A stretch of 64,000 nucleotides of DNA. Source: Palsa-506 sp963707065. Lineage in GTDB: Bacteria > Actinomycetota > Actinomycetes > Streptosporangiales > Streptosporangiaceae. Each line of letters begins with the position of its first letter. Position 1 is the stretch's first letter. The stretch spans positions 124,001-188,000 of the forward strand of contig CAVPPJ010000053.1 of NCBI GenBank assembly GCA_963707065.1. Reading direction: 5' to 3'. Positions 33,488-42,013 of this stretch are shown in pieces. A program made the translations under genes and the position numbers. The notes below the pieces were generated by a model. The model was given only the letters and a program-made list of their open reading frames with translations. It searched no databases and was not told where the DNA came from.

Positions 33488-35421
33488 GCCGGCCTGCCGG
33501 GTATGCGCGCGTGCACCGCCTGGCACAGCGGCAGGATCTGCCGCTCCGGGCTCTTCATCACCAGCGTGAAAGCACCTTGGCGAAGGCGCAGCAGCGAGTC
33601 CGCCGTCACTACCGGGCTGCCCTTCCTGCCGACCGGATGGCGCGCCGCCGGTGCCGGCGCTGCGGCGCCCGCCCCGGCAGCGGCTGATGACCCGGCTGCC
33701 GCCGGGGCGGCCATCCGCCGGGCCCAGTCCGGTACCGCGGCCGGCCCGGGCGGGACGGCCGCGCCGGGCTCCGCGGACGCAGCGGGTCCGGCGGCGGCGC
33801 CGGGCTGCGCGGCCGGGCCCGGGCCGCCCCCGGCCGTGCCTGCGCCGGAGCGGGCCGCGAGCTGCCCGGCCGCCTCCGGATCGGCCAGCTGGTGAATGGC
33901 GAGGACGTTGACGTCCCCGGCGAGGCTGGCTGCCGCGCGTTCTGACGTGGTGCCCAGCAGCACCGTCATGCCGGCCCGGCCGCCGCGGGCCACCAGCTCG
34001 GCGAGCGCCGGCTGGTCAAGCGTCTCGCATCCGTTGAACCAGGCAACGCCGTCCCCGCTCGCCGGGATGCCGCGCAGCTCGGCGAACAAGGCCATCGCAT
34101 CGAAGGCAATCAGCCCGGCGACCATGGTGGCGGCCGGGTCGTGCGTGCCATTGCCGAGCGCGAAGAGGCCGACAGCCCGTTCACGGATCACCTGGCCCAG
34201 GCTGATGCGCTGGCCAGCCGGGCCCAGCCAGCGGCCGATCGGCGCGGACCGCAGCGCGGTCAGCTGCCTGGCCACGGCCAGCAGCGTCGCCGGGTCAGCC
34301 TCGGCCAGGCTGGCCGAGGCCGCCACCCGCTCCGCGAGCGCGCTGCGGTGCGGATGGTAGGCGGGCACCCGGTCAAGCCGGGCCCGCAGCGCTGCCGGGC
34401 TCAGCAGGCGCACTACGTCATCGAGCACTGGCTCACGCGGGTCACCTGGCGCGGCGGCTAGCACCGCGAACACGTCACCCAGGTAGCCGGTGGCGGCGCG
34501 CCGGTACCGGCCGGCCGCCCCCGCCCAGTCGATCATCCCCAGCAGCAGCGAGGCGCCGCGGACCGGATCGCCGCCGCGCAGCGGCTCGTAGGACGCCTGC
34601 CCGGCCTCGCCGAACTGGTAGAACGGAGCACCTGCCGCGCCGCACACGGCAGCCAGCGATCCGGCCAGCCAGGAGGTTCCGGCCAGGTCAACGGCGATGA
34701 CGGGCTTGCGCCGCCTGATCGCCGCGTGCACGAGCTGGAAGCCGGTCGCGGCCGGGCCCGGTCCGGGCGCGCCCGCGGCGAGCACGCCGCCCTCGGCGGC
34801 ACGCCAGGAGATCGCCGCCTGGCGGCCGGCCGCCTGGTCGATGCCCAGGGCTCCGCCGTCCCTGGTGACGACACCGCCGGACCGGATCGCCGCGGTCGCG
34901 TACCGTCGCCGCGCGGCCACGATCAGGCCGGGGCGCGGCGGCGCCGCGGCGGCGGCGTCAGTATGCAGCCAGCTCAGCCAGCGCACTGCCGCCGCTTCCG
35001 CCGTGGCCAGGACGAGCGCGAGCGGCAATTGCCTGGGCAGCCACTGGCCCATCCCGGTGAACGCCGCGCTCAGGTGCAGCAGCCGGCCCGGATGCCCGGC
35101 GATGCTGCCGAGGTAGGCCCACACCTGCCGGGGCCCGGCGGTCAGGCCTGCCAGCGCGGCGGGCGGTCCGATCGCCAGCGCCCAGATCAGCCCCACGCCA
35201 GCCGGGACGGCCAGCCACTGCGGCCGCCATCTGCTGATCCTGTCAACCGCAGTTAGCGCAATCGCAAGCACGAGCGTGAGCTGGGCGAATAGTAAGTGCG
35301 CCAGCAGTATGGCCACACCGAAGACCGCGAGGATCTCACCGCGGCGCGGAGTATCCGGCGGAATCAGGTAGCGGGCACGCCGCGGTGCGCGCTCCGCTGC
35401 GGTGGCTGCGGGGCCAGGCAT
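33484..35421 (-). CDS. VirD4-like membrane protein with degenerate nucleotide site
   Basis: A 645-residue protein with three to four N-terminal membrane helices (for example ILAVFGVAILLAHLLFAQLT), then a RecA-like arrangement: the expected P-loop position reads LAAGAPGPGPAATGFQLV without a GK[ST], followed by KPVIAVDLAG, and the Walker B position reads GVAWFNGCETLDQ. The C-terminal region has a Gly/Ala/Pro-rich linker. It therefore looks like a catalytically dead paralogue of coupling-protein ATPases that could form a mixed ring or scaffold with its neighbours. It starts 6 bases after the GntR gene and overlaps the next gene by ATGA. Confidence 0.6.
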   Translation of the reverse strand: MPGPAATAAERAPRRARYLIPPDTPRRGEILAVFGVAILLAHLLFAQLTLVLAIALTAVDRISRWRPQWLAVPAGVGLIWALAIGPPAALAGLTAGPRQVWAYLGSIAGHPGRLLHLSAAFTGMGQWLPRQLPLALVLATAEAAAVRWLSWLHTDAAAAAPPRPGLIVAARRRYATAAIRSGGVVTRDGGALGIDQAAGRQAAISWRAAEGGVLAAGAPGPGPAATGFQLVHAAIRRRKPVIAVDLAGTSWLAGSLAAVCGAAGAPFYQFGEAGQASYEPLRGGDPVRGASLLLGMIDWAGAAGRYRRAATGYLGDVFAVLAAAPGDPREPVLDDVVRLLSPAALRARLDRVPAYHPHRSALAERVAASASLAEADPATLLAVARQLTALRSAPIGRWLGPAGQRISLGQVIRERAVGLFALGNGTHDPAATMVAGLIAFDAMALFAELRGIPASGDGVAWFNGCETLDQPALAELVARGGRAGMTVLLGTTSERAAASLAGDVNVLAIHQLADPEAAGQLAARSGAGTAGGGPGPAAQPGAAAGPAASAEPGAAVPPGPAAVPDWARRMAAPAAAGSSAAAGAGAAAPAPAARHPVGRKGSPVVTADSLLRLRQGAFTLVMKSPERQILPLCQAVHARIPGRPA

Positions 35422-35427
35422 TTCGGG

Positions 35428-36429
35428 TCAAGGTTCCCAGTCCTGCAGGGCGCGTGTCCAGGCACCGGAGAAACTGCCGTCAGTTCCGTGCGGGAAGAAA
35501 CCGGCGGGAGACTCCACCACGATCCTGAACAGGTCGGGGCGGAGCACGGTTATCGCGAGGGCGGCCGGCCGGTCCTGGGCTGGATCGTCGAATCGCACGG
35601 TGACCATGGCGGCGGACTGGCCGGAGGCGAGCCGGAGGCTCCTGGCGACCGAGGGCGGCGGCGGGTGCATCTCGACGAAGAGCGCGCGCGGCGCCCAGGC
35701 CGCCCCGGGGTCGCCGGCCGCTGCCGTCCCGTCGTCCGTGCCTGGTGTCATCAGCAGCGGCAGCGCCGTGACCGCGGCCGGCGCCGCGGCGCCCTTGTCC
35801 GCGGGCTGGCCCGCGATGTGCCTGGACAGGTAGGTGGTGGCGAGCGCGGCGGGCTCCCCGTCGGCGGTCCACAGCAGCCGCACGACGCAGGCCGAGTCAC
35901 CGGGCGGCACGCCGAGCACCCAGCCGATGTCCTCGGGCACCCGGCGCCAGGACACCTGCCGGCTCCGGCAGGTGATCTTCGCGCCCATCGGGTCGAGATG
36001 CGAGGCGAGGCGGGGCGTTCCTTCCAGCGGGATGAGGTACTCAGCCGGGCTGGCCCGGTACAGCTGCCCGTCCGGCATGCGGCTGATCAGGTGCCGGGCG
36101 GCCAGTTCGCCCACCGCGACGTCGATCTCGGCCGTGCTGACGTTGTACCGCCGGGCGAGTGCAGTGTGCCGGGGCAGCCGCCAGCCGGGCTCATGGTGGA
36201 CCAGGGCCGCCGCCAGCCGGTCCGCGAGAACCCCGGCCGCCGTCCCGTGTGGCCGGCCGGCACCCGATCCGGCGGCATCGCCATCGGCGGCACTGTCACG
36301 GGGCGTTCCGGCCGCGGGCTGGCGGCTCAACCCTGGCGGGTCGTCAGCCGAAAGCCCGGTGCGATCCGCGAAGACCGGCCCGGCGTGGGCATGTACCGGT
36401 CCGTCGCTGGCCTTGCGCGCTGCGGTCAC
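35428..36429 (-). CDS. GntR-family regulator with UTRA-like domain
   Basis: A 333-residue protein. After about 70 disordered residues, residues about 70-135 form a winged HTH of GntR type (PRHTALARRYNVSTAEIDVA, VGELAARHLISRMPDGQLYR). The C-terminal half resembles UTRA (VLGVPPGDSACVVRLLWTAD, then PAALATTYLSRHIA). Its GTG overlaps the pstA stop (GTGA), so it is translationally coupled to the phosphate transporter, and it lies 6 bases before the VirD4-like gene. A ligand cannot be predicted. It could regulate the operon in which it lies. Confidence 0.78.
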   Translation of the reverse strand: MTAARKASDGPVHAHAGPVFADRTGLSADDPPGLSRQPAAGTPRDSAADGDAAGSGAGRPHGTAAGVLADRLAAALVHHEPGWRLPRHTALARRYNVSTAEIDVAVGELAARHLISRMPDGQLYRASPAEYLIPLEGTPRLASHLDPMGAKITCRSRQVSWRRVPEDIGWVLGVPPGDSACVVRLLWTADGEPAALATTYLSRHIAGQPADKGAAAPAAVTALPLLMTPGTDDGTAAAGDPGAAWAPRALFVEMHPPPPSVARSLRLASGQSAAMVTVRFDDPAQDRPAALAITVLRPDLFRIVVESPAGFFPHGTDGSFSGAWTRALQDWEP

Positions 36430-37340
36430 TCGGCATGTCGCCGGGAGATCGCGATGATCACCCGTCCCGCGATGATGATCAGCAGCACGAACACGAGCAG
36501 CAGCAGCGCCGCGTCATAGGACAGCACCTGCAGTCCCCGGACCGGGGAGTCGAAGAAACTCCAGACGGGGTAGGTGAGGAAGCCGATCTGGTTATTGGTC
36601 AGGTGGTGGGTGGGATTCGCATCGTTCCAGCCCGCCGTGTACAGCAGCGGCGCCGTTTCGCCGACCGAGATGGCGACGGCTACCAGCAGGCCGGTCATGA
36701 TGCCGGGCAGCGCCGACTTCAGCACGATTTTCCGCAGCGTCCAGATGGGCCGTATGCCCAGCGCCTCGGCGCCCTCCCGGTAGGAGACCGGCACCTGCGA
36801 CAGCGAGCTCTCGACGGACTTCGTGATGTAGGGAATCGTGATCACCGACAGCACGACCACGGCGGGCAGCAGGCCGAATCCCCAGTGCAGGCCCACCACC
36901 AGCGTAATGAAGCCGACATAGCCCATCACGATGGACGGGATGCCGGACAGCACCTCGTAGGCGCCGCGCAGGATGCCCCGGTGCCTGCCGATGGCGAACT
37001 CGGCCAGGTACAGGCCGGTGAGCATGCTGATGGTGCCGCTGACGATCACCACGCCGACGGTGATGGCCAGGGTGCCGAGGATCGCGTTCTCCAGGCCGCC
37101 GCCCGTCCCGGTGGTGTCCGTGGTGAGCACGCTCCACTGAAAGACCGGGATGGCCCGCGCCACGACGCCGCCGGCCAGCCAGAGCGTCGGCACCACGATC
37201 ACGGCCAGGCAGGCGGCGCAGGCGCCCCAGAAAACGGCGTTGGTGACCTTCCTGCGCATCGGGATCGCGGGCCAGTCGCTGCCGCTGCCAGCCGCCATGC
37301 CCGTGCCAGGCGGGGCAGACGAAGTCCTGCCTAGGCTCAT
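36426..37340 (-). CDS. pstA: Phosphate ABC transporter permease PstA
   Basis: Second membrane subunit of the high-affinity phosphate importer. Six membrane helices, the EAA-loop motif SYREGAEALGIRPIWTLRKIVLKSALPG and the N-terminal AVFWGACAACLAVIVVPTL are family-typical. The 304 residues are complete. The ATG at 37340 overlaps the pstC stop as TAATG. Its own stop overlaps the GntR gene, an unusual downstream neighbour since pstB would be expected here. Confidence 0.95.
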   Translation of the reverse strand: MSLGRTSSAPPGTGMAAGSGSDWPAIPMRRKVTNAVFWGACAACLAVIVVPTLWLAGGVVARAIPVFQWSVLTTDTTGTGGGLENAILGTLAITVGVVIVSGTISMLTGLYLAEFAIGRHRGILRGAYEVLSGIPSIVMGYVGFITLVVGLHWGFGLLPAVVVLSVITIPYITKSVESSLSQVPVSYREGAEALGIRPIWTLRKIVLKSALPGIMTGLLVAVAISVGETAPLLYTAGWNDANPTHHLTNNQIGFLTYPVWSFFDSPVRGLQVLSYDAALLLLVFVLLIIIAGRVIIAISRRHAE

Positions 37341-38412
37341 TACAGCCCCCTGCCGACCGGCAGCGCGGTGCCGGATACCCGGCGGACCATCAGCCGCGCG
37401 GCCACGTTCGCGCTGAGAGTGATGACCATGAGCACCAGGGCAAGCTCGGCGTAGGTCTTGACACCCAGCGGCCCGGTGATCGCGGTGTCGAGGTTCTGCA
37501 CGATGTTGGCGGCGATCGTGGCCATTTCCCCGTAAATGTTCGTCGGGATCTGGCCGAGCGCGACCCCGCAGACCATGGCGACGGCGATGGTCTCGCCGAG
37601 CGCCCGGCCGAGGCCGAGCACCGCGGCGCCGATGATGCCGGCCGCCACCCAGGGCAGGGTTACCCGCCGCGCGCATTCCCAGTCGGACAGGCCAAGCGCG
37701 ACCGCGCCCTCGCGCGGCAGCAGCGGGACGCCGCGGATGAGATCGCGCGAGGTCGCGGCGATGATCGGGATCACCATGACCGCGAGGATGAGGCCGGAGG
37801 TCAGCAGCCCCTGGCCGTTACCCGTAGGCTCGCGGAAGAATCTGAGAATGGGCACGTCAGGTGCGTGACTGGCGATGACCGGATATACGTGCTTGGCGAG
37901 GATCGGCCCGAAGGTGACGGCCCCCCACAGCCCGATGACCACGCTGGGGATACCGGCCAGCAGTTCGAGGAACGTCCCGATGATGTTCGCCAGCCGCCTC
38001 GGCAGCCGCTCGACGATGACCAGCGCGGCCCCCACGGAAACCGGGATCGCGATGATCAGGGCGATCGCGGAGGTCTCCAGCGTCCCGATGATCTCCGGCA
38101 GCGCACCGAAGGTCTCCCCCGGCTGATGCACGATGCCGCCGGTGGTTATTGGCGCGGCGAAGCCAGCACCGAAGCTCCACGCGGTTCCCGTCAGGAAGTT
38201 CCCGCCGTTGAACTTGATCGCCGGGAATGCCTCGATGATCAGCGTGACCAGGATGAATCCCAGCGCGAGCAGCGGGATGAACGCGCCAACGCGGCCGGTC
38301 CAGCGGAGCAGGTCGCCGTTACTCAGCCTGTTGCGGAACGCGCCGCCGGGCCGGCGGGGGGCGGGAAACCCGCCCCTCCCTCCGGCTGGGCCATCGGTGC
38401 CGAGGTTGCCAC
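37340..38412 (-). pseudogene. pstC: Phosphate ABC transporter permease PstC, one-base break near the N-terminus
   Basis: First membrane subunit of the phosphate importer. The main frame (from about 38340 down) has LLRWTGRVGAFIPLLALGF, TAWSFGAGFAAPITTGG, LLAGIPSVVIGLWGAVTFGP and the EAA loop LPREGAVALGLSDWECARRV. That frame has no start codon before the pstS stop, but a GTG at 38412 (or an ATG at 38394) opens a Pro/Gly-rich N-terminus (ATSAPMAQPEGGAGFPPPAG) in the next frame, and one missing base near 38340 in a GGCGGCGCG run would join them into about 357 residues. A strictly in-frame GTG at 38131 would delete the first membrane helix. Probably a sequence error. Confidence 0.85.
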
Positions 38413-38416
38413 TGAA

Positions 38417-39533
38417 TCAGCCGCTAATCGACGCGATCTGATTCTCGGCAATGGTCTTCACGTTCGACGGCAGCGGCTCGAAGCCGACTGGCGCGAGGAA
38501 CGTGGAGGTAGCTGCCAGTGGTGACCGTCCACTTGAGGAAGGCCTTGAGCGCCGCGGCGACGGCCGCGCTCGGCTGGGCCTTCTTCACCACCGCGTACTC
38601 GTAGTTGATGATCGGGTAGCCCTTGGCCGCCGAGGTGTTGATTAGCGCCTGGGACCCGCTGGCCGGGGTGGAGCCGGAGAAGCTGGCCAGCGCCGCGTCG
38701 ATGGTCTTAGTGGTCGGCTGCGTGTACTTGCCGGCCTTGTTGGCCAGCGACGCCGTGCCGAGCCCGGCCGCGGTGGTCTTGGCCAGGTAGCTGATGCCGA
38801 TATAGGCGATGCAGCCCTTGATGCCCTGGCAGCCGGTCACCATGCCGCCGCTGCCGGTCTCGGCATCCTGGGCGGGCCCGGAAGGCCAGCTCACCGTGGT
38901 GTTGACGTCCGTGGCGGGCCAGCCGGACGGGTCCTGGGCATTCAGGTACGAGGTGAACAGGAACGTGCTGCCTGAGCTGTCCGCACGGTGCAGCGTGGTG
39001 ATCTTCATGCTGGGCAGCGTCACGCCCGGGTTGAGCTTCGCGATCGCCGGGTCGTTCCAGGTCTTGATCTTGCCGGTGTAGATCTGGGCCAGCACCGTGC
39101 CGTTGAGCTTCAGCGGCGTCTTCACCCCGGGCAGGTTGTAGTTGACCATGAGTGCGGCCACGGTCAGCGGAATGTTGATCAGGCCGGGGTACTGGCTCGA
39201 GATGGCCGGCGACAGGTAGGCATCGGACGCGCCGATGGTCACGGTACCCGTGCCCGCGTCGGCGATTCCGGTACCCGAGCCGGTCCCGGCAGTGGTGATC
39301 GTGACAGTCGTGACCGTCGTGTTGTAGGCGGTCTGCCATGCACCGAAGAGCGGGAACATCAGCGTGCTCCCGGTCTCGGTGAGCGAGACGCCGTTAGAGG
39401 AAGCGCTCGCGGCGGGCGACGACGACGGAGTTGCTGCAGTCGTGGAATTACCACCTGAACTGCCGCAGGCCGCCAGCAGGGCGAGCGGGACCAGTGCGGC
39501 CGCCGTGCACGCCATGCGGATTTTATTGGCCAC
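38417..39533 (-). pseudogene. pstS: Phosphate-binding lipoprotein PstS, one-base break near the C-terminus
   Basis: Extracytoplasmic phosphate receptor. The signal sequence ends in the lipobox LALLAAC; GSTLMFPLFGAWQTAY, ADSSGSTFLFTSYLNAQDP and CIAYIGISYLAKT are the phosphate-loop and hinge motifs. After GSYL the frame changes: deleting one C near 38504 gives the normal ending FLAPVGFEPLPSNV and TIAENQIASISG, stopping at 38417. The uncorrected frame would end at 38424 with a basic nonsense tail. The GTG start has GGAG 9 bases upstream. Two hairpins separate it from pstB and may raise or separate its expression. Confidence 0.9.
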
Positions 39534-39608
39534 CTCGGAATACTCCTTCGTTCCTGCACGTTTTCACGTGCGCTATACCGACTCGCGCGCGGATGCGTGC
39601 GATGAGGC

Positions 39609-39661
39609 CCGCGCGGCTTCGCGCGGTCCTTGCCCCCGTGCGGGAGGAGTGCTGTCCTCCC
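39609..39661. promoter_or_regulatory. Two stacked hairpins between pstB and pstS
   Basis: CCGCGCG-GCTT-CGCGCGG (39609-39626) and GGGAGGA-GTGCTG-TCCTCCC (39642-39661), flanked by CCCGTGCGGG direct repeats. On the minus-strand transcript they come after pstB and before pstS. They could be an attenuator, a processing site or RNA-stabilising stems that let the abundant binding protein be made at a different level. Confidence 0.55.
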
Positions 39662-39681
39662 GTGCGGGTGGGTCTCTTTGG

Positions 39682-40548
39682 CTAGCCGAACCGGCCGCCG
39701 ACGTAGCGAGCGGTCTCCTCCTCGGCGGGGTTCTCGAAAACCTGCTGGGTCTCGCCGTGCTCGACCAGGCGTCCCTGATTCAGGAAGACCGTCCGGTCGG
39801 AGACCCGGCGGGCCTGGGCGAGGTTGTGGGTGACGATCACCACGGTGAGGCGGGGCACCAGGGTGCGGATGAGCGCCTCGATCGACTCGGTCGCGACCGG
39901 GTCCAGCGAGGATGTCGGCTCGTCGAGCAGCAGTACCTCGGGCTCGATCGCGAGCGCCCTGGCCAGGCAGAGCAGCTGCTGCTGGCCGCCGGAAAGCCGG
40001 AACGGCGAGTCCTTGAGCCGGTCGCCGACGGCATCCCAGAGGCCGACTTCGGACAGCCGCTGCCGCGCGATGGCCTTGAGCCCGTTCCGGCTGGCCAGGC
40101 GGTGCGCACGGACCCCGGCGACCACGTTATCCATGATGGACATCGGGAACGGGTTGGGCCGCTGGAAGAGCATCCCGACCTTGCGCCGCAGCGACATCAG
40201 CTCGACGCCGGGATGCCAGATGCTCCGGTTGTCCAGCAGCACGTCGCCGGCGTGCCGGTAGCCGGTCACCTTGTCGTTCATCCGGTTGAACGTCCGCAGC
40301 AGGGTGGTCTTGCCCGAGCCCGTCGGCCCGAGCAGTGCCGTCACGACGCCCTGCTGGACGTCCAGGGAGATGTTGCTCAGCACCGCGCGCGGCCCGAAGC
40401 TGAGCGTCAGATCCACGGCCTGCAGCGAGGTGGATCCGTTCGCCAGCGCGGGCTCCCCGGTCAGATCCTGCCGGACGGCAGCGCTGGTCCCGGTGCCAGT
40501 GTTGGCCGCGCCTGGCCCGGACCTTGCCGGATCCGCCTCGATCGACAC
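39682..40548 (-). CDS. pstB: Phosphate ABC transporter ATP-binding protein PstB
   Basis: ATPase of the phosphate importer, acting on the cytoplasmic face. Walker A LLGPTGSGKTTLLRTFNRMN, the signature FRLSGGQQQLLCLARAL and Walker B VLLLDEPTSSLDPVATESIE are intact. MLFQRPNPFPMSIMDNV is the PstB-type Q-loop. The GTG at 40548 with GGAGG 11 bases upstream is preferred; a TTG at 40566 is also possible. It is first in its operon, ahead of pstS, instead of last as in the common pstSCAB order. Confidence 0.94.
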   Translation of the reverse strand: MSIEADPARSGPGAANTGTGTSAAVRQDLTGEPALANGSTSLQAVDLTLSFGPRAVLSNISLDVQQGVVTALLGPTGSGKTTLLRTFNRMNDKVTGYRHAGDVLLDNRSIWHPGVELMSLRRKVGMLFQRPNPFPMSIMDNVVAGVRAHRLASRNGLKAIARQRLSEVGLWDAVGDRLKDSPFRLSGGQQQLLCLARALAIEPEVLLLDEPTSSLDPVATESIEALIRTLVPRLTVVIVTHNLAQARRVSDRTVFLNQGRLVEHGETQQVFENPAEEETARYVGGRFG

Positions 40549-40621
40549 CTTCCGCTTCGCCTCCAAGCTCTGCGTTGGACGTGCCGGCCGTTTGTTGCGG
40601 CCACGGTCATCCTCAAGGGCT

Positions 40622-40686
40622 CAGGTAACGGGAAGTTGAACAACAGGGGACAAAACAAGCGACGAACAGATGACAAGGCGGAGAAC
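40622..40686 (-). promoter_or_regulatory. Candidate PHO boxes (PhoP-binding direct repeats) before pstB
   Basis: Read on the minus strand, consecutive roughly 11-base units begin GTTCTCC, TGTCATC, CGTCGCT, TGTCCCC, GTTCAAC and CGTTACC. The spacing and the core resemble actinobacterial PHO boxes (repeats of GTTCACC-like cores). The position, about 60-120 bases before pstB, fits PhoP activation under phosphate starvation. The rest of the 40567-40852 gap shows nothing recognisable. Confidence 0.5.
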
Positions 40687-40852
40687 GAGCAAACTGCGCA
40701 AAGCCGTAGCAGACCGTGCAGCAGGCCACGGGGCGGATCGCGGGCGCGCCCCGGGCCGGTCTTCCTGGCCGGACATGATCGTGGCCGGGTCCGGCGTAGT
40801 GCGCGGAACCCCGGCCACGATCAGGCCAGCCATCAGTAACGGGTGGGATGCC

Positions 40853-41158
40853 TCAGACGGCCACCTCAAGCTCGGTGACCTGGCCGGTGTCGGCCGACAC
40901 CGCCCGCTCGGCGCGCACCCCGCCCGGGGCGAGCACCCGCAGCGTCCACGTGCCCGGGGCAGCGAAGAACCGGAAGCCGCCATCGTCGCCCAGCGGCACC
41001 TCGGCGACGAAGTCACCGCCGGAGTTCAGCAGCCGGGCGTAGCCGGTCGCCACCGCGGCCCCGTTCTGCGTCACCCGGCCCTGCACGATCGCCTGGCTGC
41101 CGACGCTGGCGGCGGCCGTTACGCCGCCAGCCGGCGCGCCGCACCCGTCATTGCTCAC
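40853..41158 (-). CDS. DUF1416 domain-containing protein
   Basis: Small (about 101 residues) actinobacterial protein of the DUF1416 family, predicted to be a carboxypeptidase-regulatory-like beta sandwich (VQGRVTQNGAAVATGYARLL, then DFVAEVPLGDDGGFRFFAAPG). It starts with a conserved SNDGCGAP. The GTG at 41158 overlaps the sseA stop (GTGA). In actinomycetes it nearly always follows the rhodanese gene, so a role in sulfur metabolism is inferred, but its biochemical function is unknown. Confidence 0.9.
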   Translation of the reverse strand: MSNDGCGAPAGGVTAAASVGSQAIVQGRVTQNGAAVATGYARLLNSGGDFVAEVPLGDDGGFRFFAAPGTWTLRVLAPGGVRAERAVSADTGQVTELEVAV

Positions 41159-41997
41159 TTGCCGTCTCCGACCTCGATCGGAACCCCGACCAGCGAGCCG
41201 TACTCGGTCCACGACCCGTCGTAGTTCTTCACGTTCGGCTGGCCGAGCAGCTCATGCAGCACGAACCAGGTGTGCGCGGAGCGCTCGCCGATCCGGCAGT
41301 AGGCGATGGTGTCCTTGCCGAAGTCCACGCCCGCCTCGTCGCCGTAGAGGGTGCGCAGCGCGTCGTCGGACTTGAACGTGCCGTCCTCCTCCGCCGCCTT
41401 CGACCAGGGGACGTTCTTCGCGGTCGGGATGTGCCCGCCGCGCTGCGCCTGCTCCTGCGGCAGGTGGGCCGGGGCGAGCAGCCGGCCGGCGAACTCATCC
41501 GGCGACCGGACGTCCACCAGGTTGAGCTTGCCGATGGCCGCCACGGTCTCGTCGCGGAATGCCCGGATCGAGTAGTCCTGCTCCCTCGCGTGGTAGTTCG
41601 TGCTGGCCCGCTGCGGGACGTCGGTGACCAGCTCGCGCGACTCCAGCTCCCACTTCTTGCGGCCGCCGTCGAGCAGCTTGACGTTGTGGTGCCCGTACAG
41701 CTTGAAGTACCAGTACGCGTAGGCCGCGAACCAGTTGTTGTTGCCGCCGTAGAGCACGACCGTGTCGTCGTTGGAGATGCCGCGCGCCGACAGCAGCGCC
41801 TCGAAGCCGGCCTTGTCCACGAAGTCGCGGCGCACCGGGTCCTGCAGGTCCGTCTTCCAGTCGATCTTGACTGCGTCCGGGATGTGGCCCTTGCCGTAGG
41901 CGCTGGTGTCCTCGTCCACTTCGACGAGCACCACGCCAGCGTCGCCATGATGGGCCTCAACCCAGCCAGCGTCCACCAGGACGTCGGAACGGCTCAT
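41155..41997 (-). CDS. sseA: Thiosulfate/3-mercaptopyruvate sulfurtransferase (rhodanese)
   Basis: Two-domain rhodanese of 280 residues. The N-terminal domain starts SDVLVDAGWVEAHHGDAGVV; the C-terminal catalytic loop is AYCRIGERSAHT with the persulfide-forming cysteine in CRIGERS, the actinobacterial CysA/SseA type. GGAGG lies before the ATG at 41997. It transfers sulfane sulfur from thiosulfate or 3-mercaptopyruvate to acceptors. It is coupled to DUF1416 and follows the DUF4395 gene. Confidence 0.95.
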   Translation of the reverse strand: MSRSDVLVDAGWVEAHHGDAGVVLVEVDEDTSAYGKGHIPDAVKIDWKTDLQDPVRRDFVDKAGFEALLSARGISNDDTVVLYGGNNNWFAAYAYWYFKLYGHHNVKLLDGGRKKWELESRELVTDVPQRASTNYHAREQDYSIRAFRDETVAAIGKLNLVDVRSPDEFAGRLLAPAHLPQEQAQRGGHIPTAKNVPWSKAAEEDGTFKSDDALRTLYGDEAGVDFGKDTIAYCRIGERSAHTWFVLHELLGQPNVKNYDGSWTEYGSLVGVPIEVGDGK

Positions 41998-42013
41998 ATC
42001 GGGAACCTCCTTG

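Noticed and set aside
27856..36429. Integrative conjugative element or plasmid remnant
   Set aside because: VirD4-like proteins suggest it, but there is no relaxase, integrase, replication gene, att repeat or change in base composition, and the genes are coupled to the pst operon.
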